Part shown: piece after piece, positions 61,300-64,000 of the stretch
Position numbering within the stretch: position 1 is the first letter of the stretch
Layout: each line of letters starts with the position of its first letter
Assembly: GCA_963556145.1 (NCBI GenBank)
Contig: OY744463.1
Location: forward strand, 620,001 to 684,000
DNA length: 64,000 nt
Source of the DNA: Hygrocybe punicea
Taxonomy: Eukaryota > Basidiomycota > Agaricomycetes > Agaricales > Hygrophoraceae
Direction: 5' to 3'
Translations under genes and position numbers: made by a program
Notes under the pieces: model-generated
Databases searched by the model: none
What the model saw: the letters and a program-made list of their open reading frames with translations, nothing else
What the model was told of the DNA's origin: nothing

Positions 61300-64000
61300 C
61301 TGAGCAACTTGGCATTTGACCTAATTATCATGTCATGTGCTTGCTATTCATGTTGTGCAATCAACTTGGAAGTCGCACTGGCTGGCTGGCTGCCTGCCAT
61401 GCATATCTGGATTCTTCTGCTTGCTGTCATGGTGTTATTCATTGTTTGTCAGAAAAGCTTTACAGACAACAGAGCACTCAGCGCACATCTCCATTACTGC
61501 GAGAAAAATGCAAACCTCACTGTCATTTCCTTGAAGAGAAGGAGCGCAAATGTTGACACAAATGTCCACATGAACTTCAAAGCAGCCAAGATACCATGAC
61601 GAGAGATGGTTGATCTAGGGAATATTGAGGAGGAACGTGAGATCATACGAGAACAAGTGAATGAGGTGTGAAAGTTATGCTTTGTGTTATGTTTTGGTTT
61701 AACAGTTCATGATGTTGCATCAGAATCATGAAGTTGAAATGGAATCTGGACCATCAGGGCAGGATCTTTGCCAGGAAGGTGATGAAATTGCATCATTCAG
61801 TCGTGTTGGGCACAAACACAAGACACCACAAGCATTGTTGGACTACCTTCCAACATCTGTCACAGGCTTACCATTCCATATACCAAAACCTACACATCCA
61901 CACAAGAAATGTCAATTTCAGGCAGCTGGAACCACCAATCCTAGCCGCTCCCCATCCCCACAAATTGATACTGTATGCGACAACATTTCCGAACCAGACA
62001 TGAAGGTTTCTGTTTTTGAAACAGAACCCAATACCTTTGGACTCTATCCCTGCTACACTACAAAACCATCAACTGACCCTGAGGATGAAGTAACTCTTGA
62101 TGTTTTGTGTGATGCACCAACACTTGCTATTTCACCATCTTCAGACTCTCGGAATACCAGTCCCCTGCGAGGATTTGGCCAGGCCATCAAGAATCAGTTG
62201 GAAATGGTACAGACTGATTTCTTTGCTCTGTTCTTTAATGCAACCATCTTTCGGCTCATGAACTAGTTTTACAGTAATTCTACAAAATCTGTGGCAGGAC
62301 TCAATAGCTTGGTTCACAATGTTATTCTAGCTGAAGATTTTGATCAGGAACACCTCCACCAGTTCAACGCTTCACGTGAACTTCACCAAATTGACAAGCA
62401 TGACAATGCCAAGGCTGAATTCTCGATAGAGGATGGCTGGCAGGAAGGCTCCATCAAAATTCAGCTCCCAAAAGAAAAAACCAAACATCACTAGCTGATG
62501 CTGCTGAATTTGAGGTTCCAGGGATTTATTATCGCTGTTTACTTGAAGTAATCAAGGTGGCATACCAGGACTCAGCCACACACAAATACCATTGGATTCC
62601 CTTTAAGCTCTTCTGGAAAGCTAATGTCTCTCCTGCATCCACACCATCTGATTGTACCAATGCATCTGAAGATGTCTGTGTCTTCAGTGAGATCTACAAT
62701 TCAGATGCAATGATTGAAGAGGATGTCAGGATTCATGCTCAACCACTTCAACCTGGAGATGACCCCAATCTCAAGACCACCATTGCTCCCATACTAGTAT
62801 GGTCTGATTCGACCCACCTCGCAAACTTCGGTACTGCATCTCTTTGACCCATATATGTATTCTTTGGTAGTCTTTCCAAATACTTTTGTGGTAAACCAAC
62901 ATCATTCACAGCCCATCATTTGGCATATATTCCAAAGGTAGATCATCTTTGTTTGACAGTCTCTTGCTCACCAAGATCTTCCCTGTTGGTTATTAGCTCC
63001 CTGTTACTTTTCAAGATTTTTACCAGGGAATATACAACATTCCAGCAACCACAGATGTGCTCCAATTTTGCAAATGTGAATTAATGCAACAGATATGGCT
63101 TCTCCTTCTGGACAGTGACTTTATGCATGCTTACGAACATGGCATTGTCCTCCTATGTGGTGATGGTGTTCAATGTCAGCTATTTCCACAATTCTTCACA
63201 TATTCAGCAGACTACCCTGAGAAGTAAGTTATGATTCTGTTTCACTTAATGTTATGATTTCAACCCATATTTGACAGGGTTTTGCTTGCTTGCATCAAGT
63301 ACCTTGCACATTGTCCATGCCCTTGCTGCCTTACCCAAAAGAGCCAGATTCCAGGCATGGGGATGACAGTTGATGGTCAACGACATGACAAGATTCGTGA
63401 GGATGACAACTGGCTCCGAAAAACCATTGAAAGGGTCCGTAAATGGGTGTTTGAGAAAGGTGTCAGTCTGGCAAGTGTAAAGATTGAGAAGCTACTTGAC
63501 GTCAAGTCTCTGCTTCCAACACAGGTTTGTCCTAAACACTTATGGATGACATTCACTTGACCTGCGAATGCAGAGTGCTTTCTCAGTCCAACTATTAAAA
63601 TTTGGTTTCAACTATTACTTGATGCTTGTGCCTGACCTAATGCACGAGTTTAAGCTTGCAGTGTGGAGAGCAATCTTGACACATCTACTCAGAATTCTGT
63701 GTGCCGTAGGCGAGGACAGTATCCAAGCTTTTAACAAGCGGTATGTAATTTGACCGCCCTTATGAATTTGTGGCCTAAGTCACATCTAAGGTTTTGCATG
63801 GTTCCCACCTTTGGACGAGACACCATTCGCCGTTTTGGTTCCAATGTGTCTGCAATGAAGAAGCTTGCTGCACACAACTTTGAAGATATTCTGCAGGTAA
63901 CTAGTGTGTTTTTGCATTTGGATTTGTATTGGCTGAACACTGATTTTCCAAGTGCATCATTCCTGTCATCAAAGGGCTATTGCCACCACCACGCAACAAA
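61300..64000 (+). pseudogene. Plavaka-family transposase, 3' end beyond window
   Basis: A multi-exon plus-strand gene. Near the start is a Cys/His finger-like segment, VCQKSFTDNRALSAHLHYC (about 61445). Landmarks then follow: PNTFGLYPCY (62030), FRLMN*FYS (62255), EDFDQEHLHQFNASRELHQID (62335), DGWQEGSIKIQLPKEK, APILVWSDSTHLANFGTASL* (62790), AYEHGIVLLCGDGV (63130), ACIKYLAHCPCPCC (63290), ERVRKWVFEKGVSLASVKIEKLL (63430), VPDLMHEFKLAVWRAILTHLLRI (63630) and VPTFGRDTIRRFGSN (63810). These are the conserved blocks of Plavaka (CACTA/CMC-related) transposases. TAG at 62264 and TGA at 62845 both replace an expected Trp, and the frame slips near 62490. Introns are visible at 63223-63276 and 63740-63790. 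The copy is dead and partial. Confidence 0.8.

Overview
The window is nuclear DNA of a filamentous basidiomycete, almost certainly an Agaricomycete. Genes carry many GT-AG introns of about 50-66 nt. The transposon families visible are ones typical of mushroom-forming fungi: copia, DIRS-type retroelements, an Ndc10/Crypton-type recombinase, hAT, Plavaka and DUF6698. This is inferred from protein families I recognise and from splice structure; no rRNA or marker gene is present.

Layout. (1) 1-22.2 kb is transposon-rich. A nearly intact copia retrotransposon (758-5458) sits in a repeat whose unoccupied inverted copy lies at about 8.3-8.6 kb. It is followed by MITEs, a solo LTR, two long foldback palindromes (9.2-9.9 and 14.1-14.8 kb), a decayed DIRS-type element (10.8-13.0 kb, minus) and a 6.3-kb block bounded by 58-bp perfect inverted repeats that holds a decayed Ndc10/Crypton-type tyrosine recombinase gene (17.1-20.5 kb, minus). 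(2) 22.3-44 kb is a gene island: a secreted Thr/Ala/Asp-repeat protein (minus), an unknown two-exon gene (plus), a double CCCH zinc-finger protein (plus), the SNF1/AMPK catalytic subunit (minus), a small coiled-coil protein (plus) divergent from SNF1, a Pumilio/PUF RNA-binding protein (minus), an F-box protein (plus) and a poorly resolved gene ending at 44001 (plus). Exon models for SNF1, PUF, the F-box gene, the CCCH gene and the secreted protein were read directly and keep frame throughout. A 4.6-kb stretch with no recognisable gene separates PUF from the F-box gene. (3) 44-64 kb is again transposon-rich and strongly nested. A TIR element (46.1-48.1 kb) contains a hAT element and a solo LTR. 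A Tnp2-like transposase region is split by two non-autonomous hAT elements. A third hAT carries a complete small LTR element with a gag-like ORF (56.3-58.6 kb). The window ends in a head-to-head pair: a DUF6698-type gene (minus) and a decayed Plavaka transposase (plus) that runs off the end.

How it works together. The gene island holds ordinary regulatory genes: an energy-sensing kinase, two RNA-binding-type proteins and a probable ubiquitin-ligase adaptor. The flanks record successive transposition. Matching target-site duplications, an empty site for the copia insertion and an ORF that rejoins when a hAT element is removed let the order of events be read from the sequence. Nothing here is a CRISPR array, an operon or a classical biosynthetic cluster. 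The most unusual item is the Ndc10-type recombinase inside a block with long terminal inverted repeats. The most informative is the set of four hAT-type elements with distinct left and right ends.
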